This document shows, piece by piece, positions 22,127 through 33,733 of a stretch of 64,000 nt of DNA; positions within the stretch are counted from its first letter, which is position 1, and every line of letters begins with the position of its first letter. The DNA is taken from assembly GCA_051294375.1 (NCBI GenBank), contig CM119269.1:21127665-21191664 (forward strand). The letters are read 5' to 3'. This stretch comes from Paraspadella gotoi (lineage: Eukaryota; Chaetognatha). The notes beneath the pieces are model-generated. The model had not been told where the DNA came from. It saw nothing but the letters and a program-made list of their open reading frames with translations, and did not search any database. The position numbers and the translations under genes were made by a program.

Positions 22127-25100
22127 CTACTGAGCTAATTCCTCGCTGTTGGTGGTCTTCTTTCTTTTTCCTGGCCCTTTCACGCTTTTCTTATTGATTT
22201 GTTCAGAGTTAGTTTCTTCTCTCACCAACTGTTGAAAAAAAAAATATCAGGAAACATCGGTCTTTATTCCATTCCAGCAAATACTTTTTCAGCTCTCCTA
22301 AGCTCAACAGAGTGGAAACGCCAATCTCCTATGTGATAAATCCAAGTATGTCATCCTTCAGAAAAACCTTTCCCCTTGGGGCCACCCCCAGGGGGATGAA
22401 TTTGCTTGCCCCCTGGAACGGCTCTCTCTCCCTCCTATCTCTCTCTCCCTCTCTCTTTCTCTATCTCTTTTCTTTTTTCATCTTTTATTAAAATAAAATA
22501 TAAAAATAAAAATAATATTTTTCAATTCAATTAATCAATCAATGAACCAATAGCTGCGCCAACACCAACTTGCATAATTTGGTTAACTTGCATAATTTAG
22601 TCAAATGACATAATTTAGTCAACTTGCATAATTTGGTTAACCTTCATAATTTGGTAAACTTTCATAATTTGGTAAACTTTTATAATTTGGTAAACTTTTA
22701 TAATTTGGTAAACTTTCATAATTTGGTCAACTTTCATAATTTAGTAAACTTTCATAATTCAATCAACTTGCATAATTTGGTCATGACTTTTTATACTTTT
22801 ACCATTCCAATTCATCTCATCTATCTTTATACATTCATGTGAGCTTCGTTTTATTCATACAAGAATAAATATTAACTTAAATAAAAAAAATATTAATTTT
22901 TTTTTTAATAAAAAAAATGAACTGACCTATGCTCATTGAGAATTTTATTTCTACTCTAAAATAAAAGATATCAAAAAAGAAAAAACTCAGATTGTAGCAA
23001 AATCAAATAGCTAGAAGCTGATTTTTTTGAAAAAATTCAAAATTCGTTTTCTATTTCCAGATCTAAAATTCTCAATGCTCAAAATCTTTTTTCGAAACGC
23101 CATTCAGGTCTCTAACCTGCCAGTCTGCAGATTCGGTGTTATCCTCGCTGCTCTTTGGCTTATTTTTCAGTTTGGAATATTTTCTCAGGAAGATTTGGAT
23201 GTCGGATGAATTGGCCAATTGAGATGAGTGGGCAGACGAAACCTGCTTTAGTGTCCACTCAGCTGGAGGGAATTGGAAAATAAAAAGTAGGCAAAAAGGC
23301 GCAAGAGCTCCTTTTTACCGACCTTTCCTGCTTACAGAGTGTTTCACCCAAATTTGAAAAGTTTTCAGATCTTAATTTACATTTAGGAAAATATGTTGGG
23401 AGGTAAAAAAATAAGATTGTACTACTTTTTGTCAAAATTGGTGCAACACCCTTAGTTCTACCCTCGCCTAAAGGATAAAAAAGCATACCTTGGGCACATT
23501 TTCGTCAATTGCCTAAATCCTAGTGAGCCAATCCACGTCCAAAGGATCTTATTAGTTGCCACATCTTCTAAGGATGATGCAGTAAAAATTTCAGCTCTCC
23601 ATCATGACGAAGGCTCACACTACAGCAGTTACTGTGTGGTGGAGTATAGAGAACAACAGGCTTTAAACATTTAAAATCATTTCTCTTCAGATCTAATATT
23701 TTTTTTATATAATATCATACTAGTAGAAGCCAAGTGTCCTATTTTTTAGAAGGTGTGCCCACATCCTGGTGGATACTTCCTAAAAAAAATACTAAAAACA
23801 TAAATCACTACTGTATATCACTTACTTTTTCAACAGTTTTTAAATCTACAGTGTTAATTGTAACATACTAATTAGTAGTCGTCTTGCAACAGTGAAATAG
23901 ACCCTTAAAATTTTTATAGAGCCGCACTTAAATGTAACTGCAGCAGCTTTTTGACCATATTCTAATGATGCTATTCTACCCTAACTGATCTCACTACTTG
24001 TCCATGTTTTCAATATTAATCTTGTATAAATATTAAATATATATCATGTCTTCGGACCTTTCTACAGCAATCACAATATGCTGGAGAAAGTTTAATCCCC
24101 ACTAAACCATCTCTGAGCCCATAAAGCGCAAGTTGAACATAATCTGTTTAATTTTTTTTATGAATAAAATATTACAAGTGATTATTCTCTTAATTACAGC
24201 CAGATGTGCTCACATCTTTATGGATACTTCCTGTAATAAACTATGAAAATGTACAGTATTATCTATTTCTTAACATTTTTCTACTTTTAGAGTTTAGAAT
24301 AATAAAATTTTTTCCAAGTCATTAAGTTGGTTTTTTTTTCCATCCATGTACAAAATTTGCGATTTCTGTTAATTCAAGGGGTCCTCGTGGCATCATTCTC
24401 TCGCTTTCTCTTTCTATATATATCAGTAGTCGGGCATTGCCTAGGTTCACCCCACCTATAAGCATGACACTTTCAGTTGTGACCCAGTGGCTCATTGAGT
24501 AAAGCCATCAGCTCCTGACCACTAGGTACCGGTTTCAATCACAACCCGGCTGTAATCCGCCTTGGAGGCATGGCAAGCACTCAAGCCTGGTTCCAAGCCC
24601 AGGACCCGTTCCATGTCTGCTAGAGGGGGTTATAGAATTTACGGATAGTCATCTTCTACCCACTTAGCGCCTTATCCACATATCTCTCTCTTTCTCTCTC
24701 TCTGTACCTCTCATTCTCTCTCTCTCTCTCTCTGTCACTTGGAAAGCTTTTATGCGTCTGTTCACTGGATCAATCAATCAATCAATCAATCAAATGAATC
24801 AAAGAAAATCAGAAAAAATTTCACAAAATCAATCAAATCAAATCAAATTAATTGAATCAAACAACCAAATCAAATTAATCAATAAAATCAAATGAATCAA
24901 AGAAAATCTGAAAAAATTTAACCAAATCAATCAAATCAAATTAATTGAATCAAACAATCAAATCAAATTAATCAATAAAATAAAATCAATCAATCAAATC
25001 AATCAAATTTTTCCTTGCTGCATCTTGCAGAAACAAAAAAAAAATTTAAGTTCAACTTGGGCTCAGAGCTGGTTTGTGGGGATGAAACTTTCTCCAGCAT

Positions 25101-28100
25101 ATTATGATAGCTGTAGAAAGGTCTGAAGACATGATATATATTTAATATTTATACTAGATTAACATTGAAAACATGGACAAGTAGTGAGATCAGTTAGGGT
25201 AGAATAGCATCATTAGTTTTTCATAAAATTGAAGAAAATGGTCAAAAAGCTGCTGCAATTGCATTTAAGTGCGGCTCCATGAAAATTTTAAGGGTCTATT
25301 TCACTGTTGCAAGACGACTACTAATTAGTATGTCACAATTAACACTTTAGATTTAAAAACTGTTGAAAAAGTAAGTGATATACAGTAGTGATTAATGTTT
25401 TTAGTATTTTGTACAGGAAGTATCCACCAGGATGTGGGCACACCTTTTAAAAAATAGGACACTTGGCTTCTACTATTATGATATTATATAAAAAAAATAT
25501 TAGCTCTGAAGAGAAATGATTTTATTTTGGGTTTAAATGTTTAAAGCCTGTTGTTCGCTATACTCCATCACACAGTAACTGCTGTAGTGTGAGCCTTCGT
25601 CATGATAGAGAGCTGAAATTTTTACTGCATCATCCTTAGAAGGTGGGGCAACTAATAAGATCCTTTGGACGTGGATTGGCTCACTAGGATTCAGTTAATT
25701 GACGAAAATGTGCCCAAGGTGTGCTTTTTTATCCTTTAGGCGAGGGTAGCACTAAGGGTGTTGCACCAATTTTGACAAAAAGTAGTACAATCTTATTTTT
25801 TTACCTCTCAACATATTTTCCTAGATGTAAATTAAGAACTGAAAACTTTTCAAATTTGGGTACGGTCTGGGCTTCAATTATATTCGTAACGTTTAGAATA
25901 TATAATTCTTCTCTCTCTCTCTAATGTTTACTACATTAGCATTATGAATTAAATATATTTCTCACAAGCCTGTCCATGACGTTTGACGTGCTTTGTCCAA
26001 TTAGCTTGCAGTCGAATCAGACGCTTTTTATTCTTTTGATCAATTAGCTTCCGGCCGGCCGCGACTCGAGCGTCTAACTCTCTCCTGTTGCTTTCCACGA
26101 ATTCGAGAATGAAAATGATACCTGGACATTTTAGGATGAGGAAAGGAGACAATCATGACACATGAGGCAATCTAATTCCTTTAGCCGACCATCAGATTCC
26201 TATCGTATCGTATCATATCGAATCATTATACAATTTTTCGCTACACGCTTCATACATTTAGTTTCCTATTTTATTGTTTCAATGGTCTGATTATTGATTA
26301 ATAAAATACATATTAACGTGAAGATAAGGCGTTAAGTGGGCTGAAGACTGAAGGTACATAAAAGGGGGAGAGGGGAGAAGAAAGGTTTGGAGACCCCGAG
26401 ACCGAACTGAGTTGTGAAGCCGATCTCCAAGAACCAAGACCCTGATCCGTGACTCGGGAGGAGGAGGAGGGGATGACGAGGAGACGTTGAGAGGGGGAAG
26501 AGAAAGGATCTGCGGGAGTGAGAGCCTCTATCCTGTTTAGATTATCAAAAACCAAAATTAACCCAAAAAAATAATAATAAAATAAAAAAAAGCATAAGGT
26601 GAGAGAGAGAGAGAGAGAAGCCAAATCGTTATCGGACGAATCAGCAGCGGCAGCAGCAGAGGCAGCCAGAAAAAAAAAGAAATCAAAAGGCAGCAGCAGA
26701 AGCAGCAGGAGAAAACAGAGAAAAAGAAAGAAAGCCCTTGCAGAGCCAGCTACAGACTCGTTTTTTTTTTCTTGATGAATCAGCCTAGGGAAAAGAGAGA
26801 AAGAGAGCAACATATAATTAAAAGAGAAAAGAGAGAGAGAACGAGACATAAAAATAATAGAGGAAATTTGTTTGCTTTGATAAAACGTAAACAAAACATA
26901 TTTAATAACTGTCCTCACCCAATTTCAAGGACCTCGATGATGAGAAGCTGTATATAAATTTTCAGCTACATACACCCAAATTTAATCATAAAAAAGGCGA
27001 TCGATAAGTTGGAACGCCCCCGCCGCCGCGTTACGAGATCGTTACGTTACGAGATCGTCGCAAACGCAAAGCAATTGCGACGATAAAAAATTGAATTTGC
27101 AATAAATAATTTGAATTAATATTATAAACATCACAGAAGAATGAAACCCGGAAACAGAGGAAAGGATTAAGAAAGAGGATTCCGGAAGAGGAAGAAGATT
27201 CTGGAATGATTTCGAACGGGATTTTGGAAGTAAAGGAACAATAGTTTCCGGAAGAGGAAAAGAAGGTTCCAGAAGAGGAAGAGGAGGATTCCGGAAGAGG
27301 AATCTAAATTAAGAGGAACCTAAATTAATGAAACAAGTAATTTTGCAATTTTCATACAAAATAATAATTTGGAAATACATACTTAGAACTTACTACATAC
27401 CCTCAGAAAGAGAGAAGATGGTCTCATAAAAAACGTCTTCCATCTCCATATCAGAACAACTAGCAGAATTCATTACAGAACAGCTCTCTTTAGTCATATT
27501 CAATTCGCTGTATCCTAAACGTAAATACAAAAAAGAGTCGCGTATCCTTGTTAATACTTCTCATTTCAGTAATTCCCATTGTACTAGGGACCAACTCCGG
27601 AGATAATATAAAATTTCGACTATTAGCAAAGTTTTTTTAATTGTCTTGACTAAATATTTAAGCAATCATTTTCCAAAAAAAATTACATTATACATCTTGA
27701 TTAATACATTAATTATTACTTGTCTTTTTTCACATAAATTTTTTTTTAATCTTAAAAAACTGATAAAATAATCAAAAGATGATGATGATAACGATTTTTT
27801 TTACTTTTTCTAATTTTTGACTCACTTATCATTAAAATATTTAAAAAAGAATTATACTTTGTGTAGATGACTTTTTATGGTCTTAAAATTTAAAAATTAT
27901 CAAAAATAGTTTGGCCTTTCCTATCTATAAATAAATATTAAAAAAATAATTATTTGGGTATTGAGCCATATAAGAAATGTTTTGTTCATTGAAAGTATAC
28001 TCAAAAATGTATAAATTTTCGTTTGAGCATGTAATCATTCTAAATTTTTGACTCACCCCTAATTGTACTCTATGGATACCAATCACCTTGCGATTTCCGT

Positions 28101-28264
28101 ATATGGACCTTGCCCGAAATATTGCGCGACAGCTGTTCCGTTTCGGACAAATCGATCCGCGCTCGCGAGTTGTTCTCCTTCGAGGGATTCCCTTTAAACT
28201 CGCTGGAGTCGATGAAGATGTCGGGAGACACGTTGCTTCGACCCACAGCATTAAAGTTTTTCAT
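22127..28264 (-). CDS. Hypothetical basic, probably nuclear protein
   Basis: I do not recognise the family. Minus-strand exons 28264-28087, 26121-25966, 23262-23117 and 22228-22127 join in phase (1, 1, 0) and give 193 residues. An optional exon at 22328-22285, used with an acceptor eight bases inside the last exon, would give 205 residues and is also open. The N-terminus is Ser/Asn-rich. Residues about 62-112 look like a charged helix (RRELDARVAAGRKLIDQKNK, then a Trp- and His-containing stretch). The C-terminus has a KGPGKRKK nuclear-localisation-like cluster. The second intron holds the 2.5 kb foldback element. After the TAG at 22127-22129 the same frame stays open for 23 codons. Confidence 0.6.
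22568..22795 (+). repeat. 18-bp tandem array (CATAATTTGGT type)
   Basis: About twelve units of the form AACTTGCATAATTTGGTT with small changes, translating in one frame as a false HNLVNF repeat. The same unit flanks the triplication at 61060-61205 and 62195-62335, linking this locus to composite family R2. Confidence 0.9.
23347..25866. mobile_element. Foldback element with about 800-bp inverted arms
   Basis: The left arm (about 23347-24152) and right arm (about 25037-25866) are inverted copies with small indels, recognisable from ACCCAAATTTGAAAAGTTTT outward-in through CTGGAGAAAGTTT. The core of about 880 bases holds a SINE (24476-24675), CT microsatellites and an AATCA-rich tract, plus a partial repeat of arm sequence near 24190-24250. 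No transposase frame was found, so it would be non-autonomous. It lies in an intron of the minus-strand gene 22127-28264. Confidence 0.85.
24476..24675 (+). mobile_element. tRNA-derived SINE, family S3
   Basis: Contains CCCAGTGGCTCATTGAGTAA, a B-box-like GGTTTCAATCAC, and a 3' part with CATGTCTGCTAGAGG and ACTTAGCGCCTTAT. A relative at 59428-59605 shares the same order. It is nested inside the core of the foldback element. Confidence 0.65.
26313..27330. other. Low-complexity purine-rich intronic tract; no gene
   Basis: Runs of GA, CAGCAG and GGAAGAGGAAGA dominate. The 26640-26850 part resembles 52585-52680 (AATCAG, AGCAGC, then ATATAATTAAAAGAGA), showing it is a dispersed repeat. A 201-codon open frame on the minus strand is a composition artefact. 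Confidence 0.6.
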
Positions 28265-29552
28265 TTCTTGCCGACGAAACCCAAAATTTAAATGAATTAC
28301 GTTTAGCGTAGAAAAATCTATAGACGTTTATAGGTCAATTTTCATACGCTCGTCTGTCATCCGGCCACATCCATATTGTGTGTTATAAATATTTAAGTGA
28401 GTCAGTGTCTAATAATAAACCAGGATATATTTCAAAGGCGATTAAGAATAATACTTTACTTTAGTTAAGGTTAGCACTGAGTTCAAGCCCGGTGGCCGAG
28501 TAAAAAACAGGATCGGTCCATCCAATGCGTTACGCCGCAGTGACTTTCTTTTCACACGTATTTCCCTGTGATCACCTGACTACATGACTATGAAATTTAT
28601 GTAAAACAAACGTCTTATGGTTGATCACCACTGTGCAAAGTTTTATTTCAAACTATCAGACATTACGCAAAATATGCCGCATTTGCTTTGCGATTACATG
28701 AAAGTAGTTTAGCGTGGAGACGAGACGAAACAAGTACATGGTGACAATTTTACAAGCGCCGGTAAAAAAACGCTGTCATTTGCAAACCCATGAAGATTTT
28801 TTCAATGTTAGATATGAATTTAAAAGTAAAAACCCAACCTATTTATATATGCATATATTTATATATTTATCAGAATCTACTTTGATATGCCTCAGCAATG
28901 ATAGCAGGAAGATGGATTTGAAAATCGTCTCTAATTTTTAAACTCATTTTTTTAGATTTGTTTTTTTCTCTTACTTACAGTAAGTTTTTTAAAAAAACTT
29001 GAAATAAAATAATATTAATATTATTATCTTCAGAAAGCCATTTCAAATTTAAAAAAAATGACGTACTTACGAATACTATAGTATAAAATTAAACCGGCCC
29101 AGCTTTAATTTAATTAGGATAATCAAAAACGGGACATCTTTCCAAAAATCAGTAGCTGGAGGGTAAATTTAAGATTTTTATCAAACTGTGATTGGCTATC
29201 TTAAATTTTTTTTCTCAGGCTCTTTCAAGTTTCATGATACTTATATATATAAAAATATTTTATTTTATAATAATTTAAACTGGTCATATATTTAAAAAAG
29301 ATATTTAAAATTTTTGATAATTCATTTTTGACTCTCTTAATTGAAACAAGGCTGGGCAGCTTAATTTTTATGTAAGAGCTTTCATAAATATATCATTCTT
29401 TTCATATTTTTAAGGGCTTTCTGAGGATATTAATATTGTTAATATCTTAATAAATACTTTATTTAAAAAAGTGCTAAAAGTTAAAAAAAAATTGAATTTA
29501 AAAATAGTGATTGGAAAATGAAACCCGATTTTAAAAGTCAACTTTCTCCTAT

Positions 29553-29780
29553 GGTGGACTAAAATCCACCAACCGTTCATCAGTGTCCATTGTTGCCGGA
29601 GGCAAGACAACCGCCTCCCAACCCAAAAGGTCCAAGGTTCTAGCCCGGTGGTCACCTAGCAGTTAAGAGGGAAGGGGCGCTTAACCCGCCTGTAACACGG
29701 TGTTACAGCCTGATCCGAAGCTCAGGGACTGCTTATATTGAACGGTTCAGTCTCTAACAAATAATAATCATTACTGTCTC
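29553..29780 (+). mobile_element. tRNA-derived SINE, family S2
   Basis: Same 5' palindrome, CCGCCTCCCAACCC block, AAGGTTCTAGCCC and GATCCGAAGCTCAGGGACTG tail as the copy at 19622, differing by scattered substitutions. Confidence 0.85.
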
Positions 29781-30174
29781 TTCAGTACCTAAATAAAATA
29801 ATCAAAGCATATAGAACACGACAATAAAGAGTAATTATCCAAATCTTTATTTAAACACTCAAAAGAATTACAAAAATCAGAGTAAATTCAGAAATATACT
29901 AAAAAAATATTGAATATCAATGAAAGGACTGAATATTAACGAACGACGTAAGAGACAATGATGAAATGATGAAATGATATCCAAGACGATAAATCCTTGT
30001 GACAAAGTAAAGTTCGAACTCAGATATCACGATTCGCGAGTCTGGATCTAACAGTCACGTCATGTCATGTCATATCATGTCACAAGAAATAAATGTGATA
30101 AGGCAGTCACTGCTGTGCATCACATTTGAATTACTGTTCTTGTTTCTGTCTTAACAAATGAGCAACTAACTATA

Positions 30175-30320
30175 GGCGAATTATGAGCATTTTTAACGTA
30201 AGTGGGACAGACCGACAGACAGACATACCTACGGACGGAGCGACCGACCGACCGACCGACCGACCGAAGAGTGACTTATAGAGTTGCTCCGCGAGCTCTC
30301 GCGGCGCAACTAAATAAAAA
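30175..30320. repeat. GACC-rich dispersed repeat (family R3)
   Basis: AAGTGGGACAGACCGACAGA followed by a (CGAC)n run and AGTGACTTATAGAGTTGC, then a short GC-rich palindrome CGCGAGCTCTCGCG. Shorter relatives at 44490-44550 and 53815-53890. Confidence 0.6.
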
Positions 30321-30640
30321 AAGCGAAATAGAGAGAGAGACCGCGCAATTACCTGAAGACGTTTCATTGTGGCGCTGATTCAATTGATCACTCTTCTCCA
30401 ATAAGGGATGTGACGGACTGCTACGTCGGTCAGTATTCACTATTATGCTACCCCTTCCGTCCATGTTAATGCTTCTGGATCCTGTGATATGGTTTTGATT
30501 GTAAATATAAATGGCAAACAAAAGCACTTGACCATTTCCCATTGACCAATTGACCATTCAGAATTGAACCCCGTAGAGACAGCTCTGTCAACAGTAATTA
30601 ATGAACTAGGACACAGCACATATCACCAATCAGATCACCA

Positions 30641-30862
30641 TCAACGCCCAATACCTGGCCTAGCGAAAAAAGAGCTATTGATACACAAATTCTTGATTCC
30701 CACTTCGTCTTCTCTGACCCGATGAAAGCTGGTTCCGTGGAGGAACTCGGAGGCGGATTTCGCCAATACAGGATGAAGGAACTTGACCTCGTCGGAAAAG
30801 GCGAATCGCGCGAACCTCGATAGCAGGTCAGTGTGGGAACGCATCATGTATAGGTTCATCAT
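30641..30862 (-). CDS. Hypothetical open frame downstream of the Arl-like gene
   Basis: A 73-codon minus-strand frame with coding-like composition (DLLSRFARFAFSDEVKF, then FHRVREDEVGIKN). It could be a last exon of the Arl-like gene by alternative splicing or an unrelated exon, but no convincing acceptor and phase join was found. The Arl frame itself stops at 30987. Confidence 0.2.
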   Translation of the reverse strand: MMNLYMMRSHTDLLSRFARFAFSDEVKFLHPVLAKSASEFLHGTSFHRVREDEVGIKNLCINSSFFARPGIGR

Positions 30863-30986
30863 TCATGCTTCTTGACAGTTTATAAAAGCTTAAAAATGAC
30901 TCAAGTTTTAACAATTTAATATATTCAATAATATAATTTCATTTTAATTATTTAAAACTGAAAAAATATTCGTGTATTATTGTACT

Positions 30987-32371
30987 CTAGAAATGAAGGG
31001 AGCATCGAAAGAATCTGCCCTGCTTTTCTATAAATTTCTTTCCTCGCCTGTGTTTTGACAAAATCGTGGACATGTCGTAAGCGTTAAATAGCACGCATTC
31101 GCTCATTCCCTCCAAGGTGTCCATTTTGGTTGCCACAATTAGAAATGGTTTGTCCTTAACCTGGTCAATGGATTCTCTGATGTCTTTGTCTTATTAAACC
31201 TCGAGGCTAAATTTTACACTAGCCGAATTGAAAACATCCTCAGAAGACTTTGACCATTCCCCCCTGCAATGTTTTTTTATTATTTGAATATTTGTCTTAC
31301 GTAAAAAAGCATCGTTCAACAAAAACCCATTTCTATTAAAAAAAACATTCAAGTATTAAGTTTCTTGTTAGCCATTTTTGTTTAAGGTCAAGATTGGGTT
31401 CCTTTTCATCCTTTTTCAATAGCCACAAGTTATTTATAAACAAGAATTTCAATTAAATGGCCATATAGGTAAATGGAATGAATTGCGGCTCTGACATCAC
31501 CTCCGGGTGATTTAGCGTATCTAAAAGAAGTTTCGCCGTCAAAAGTACGTTCTTTTTATTTGTGGAATCGATGACGAAGATGAAGGCGTGCATTTCGCTG
31601 TAAAAGTTATCCCACTCGGGGATAAGCTCCTCAGAACCTCCGATATCGTGAAAAAGAACCTGTTGAATAGAAGATGAGAGTACAAGGACGCTAAACAGTG
31701 TTCAATAAGTCGCGGTACGCACTATCTCATTTAATTTTTCAAAATTTTTTGCATCTTTTCTTAGGAATTCCAAAAACGAGTCATTCAAACGACGAACCTT
31801 TTTCCGTAACGCTTTTATCTTTCTTAGCTTATTTTTGTCGACTGACAGACAGATACAGAAAAGCGACTAAAAATCATTTTACATTCATTCGTGACATTCG
31901 TACTATGTAGTGACTGGGACCAACAAAAAGATTGGCAGAAAAGTAGATAAGAAATAAGTCAGGAATAAGGCATCGATCAAAGTCTAGGTCTACAAGAATC
32001 GATGGGCAAATTATAAAGAATAATTTGAATTAATTCGATTATGAATATGATATAATTTTAAAATTGATTATCTTCAACCTTGTATCCATTGATCCTCGCT
32101 TTTTTTAGACTGATGCCAAGCGTTCGAATCACAGGGTTCTTTTTCGTAGATTCTCCCGTGACTTGCCTGATTCAAGGCAACGTGTAGCTAAGAATTCTCT
32201 TCTAGAGGTCACACCAGGCTTGCATTTGCTTGCCTGAGCAGGCACGTCTTTCCCGAGGAGAAAGGCCCAATGATGAAGACGTTGCATTGCGATTTTGTTG
32301 AATTGCCTTTCGATGCTCGAGCTCTTAGGCTTGGCGTTTTCGGACTTGACCTTGCCGAAGCAGAAAGACAT
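30987..32371 (-). CDS. Divergent Arf/Arl-family small GTPase, 5' frame uncertain
   Basis: Minus-strand exons about 32371-32213, 32166-32079, 31659-31501 and 31160-30987. The P-loop is GPFSSGKT, switch I retains Thr in VIRTLGIS, switch II is FHDIGGSEE, and the G4 box is ATKMD in place of NKxD. The catalytic Gln of Arf proteins (GGQ) is Ser here, as it is non-Gln in some other Arls. The recognisable G5 (SA) region is weak, and the frame stops at TAG 30987-30989 soon after FFRCS. The P-loop frame has no ATG: the only nearby start (ATG at 32369-32371) is in another phase, and the frame changes near 32281. Either a 5' exon enters at an acceptor such as that before 32350, or there is a one-base indel. 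One intron is only 46 bases (32167-32212). Confidence 0.7.
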
Positions 32372-33733
32372 TCCCTCTTTCACAAATTAACGAATGGGTC
32401 AGAGGGGAAAAGTGTCTGATTTAAAAATGTAAATTAGTAGTAAATTAGTTCATCAGCTTTGTTATTTCGTTTCTGGCAATGTTCAGTCGTCACCTGCGCG
32501 GTGAACCTGTTTACGTTCACTAAAGCCTCCTGATGTGTGAAATTCCTATATACTAATAGCCTTTGACTTTGTTTCAGAGTTTTGAGAGCGCGGTGGAACT
32601 TAAAAAGAGACCGAAGTTGACTAAAATCTGTGGGTAACGCGAATTTTTGGCGCTTTTAGATTTTTGATGTCATTTTCTTATTGAATTTGAGCGAAGGGCA
32701 GAGATAAACCGCATCGGCGCAATATCAGATAAAATTGAAAGAAAACGAAGGCGAAAATGAACAAAAATATAGTATCTAAAATTAAAGCTATAAGAATAAT
32801 AAAATATTTTATTGTCTGATGAAAATGTTTACCTCTTTAACTTTGACTTTAATCAAACACGAAGGAGAAGTTTACCCCCCCCCCATTTACCCATGCAAAT
32901 CATGCGACTGTGCCATGTTTTATCTATAAGAACGCATTATTACTCACTTTATATATGGTATGCACCATTCACATGGCACAAGAACTCACGGACGAAAGTT
33001 GGTTGGAGGGACGGACTGACCGATAAAACGAGGCACTCACTAAATCATCAAAGAAATGAACTTATATACGGATTGGCCGGACAACTGACTATTAGTCTAG
33101 ACTATTAGTGGGGCATTTAGTTCGTGATTAGTCAGACTAATCACGAACTAAATGCCCCACTCCTGCTGATCAAACAAAAGATCGACGGTAAAGAATCACT
33201 ATTGCCAAGTAATATCACTCTCACTCCTCTCCTCTCATCCTTCCTACAATAACGACCATCAAATTAAAAAATTCATGATTGTAAACTGTTTACGTTCACC
33301 AAATCTACATGGTGACAATTTTACAAGCGCCGGTAGAAATACGCTGTCATTTTCAAACCAGTGGTTATTTCATTGATTTTATGACATTATATAGTACTTG
33401 GATATTATAAAATAGCTTCCGTGTGTTTAACTATGTATTTCACGATCGTTAATAAACACAATAACAATATTTATACCGGACTTCTCTAGTTTGTGACCTG
33501 TTCCGCCTTCATGATCACGTTCGAAGAAGCAATGAAAACGAGATAAGAGATGCTCTGCTTAAAACTGATCTTATATCAGGTTCAGGATTGAGCGAGCTCT
33601 TCAGCTTGCAATCTTCCGACTTCGAACCTTTCTACCTTTCAATTAAAATTCGCGAACGCAAACCAGTAATATTTAAATAATTTACGAAATATAATAGTAA
33701 ATATAAATAAATATAAATATAATAGTTTACGAA
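32372..33733. other. Spacer between divergent genes; no gene recognised
   Basis: Carries the 5' flanks of the Arl-like gene (minus) and the SLC16 gene (plus), a small hairpin at 33107-33161 and a GACC-type repeat near 32985-33030. Nothing coding was supported. Confidence 0.45.
33107..33161. repeat. Perfect 55-bp hairpin
   Basis: AGTGGGGCATTTAGTTCGTG is followed after a few bases by its reverse complement, ending in GGGGCA complement and ACT. No core motif. Confidence 0.9.

Larger units (their letters stand above)
28265..30640. other. Intergenic, repeat-bearing; no gene recognised
   Basis: Holds dispersed pieces: GTTACGCCGCAGTGACTTTC near 28528, ACATGGTGACAATTTTACAA near 28737 (also near 33309), a SINE S2 copy and a GACC-rich repeat. 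No exon with conserved protein content was seen. Confidence 0.45.

Noticed and set aside
22624-22842. HNLVNF repeat protein
   Set aside because: Artefact of an 18-bp tandem DNA array whose unit length is a multiple of three; the same array elsewhere has stops.
26313-26918. 201-codon open frame on the minus strand
   Set aside because: It is Leu/Ser/Phe low complexity produced by GA-rich and poly-purine sequence on the other strand, inside a gene intron.
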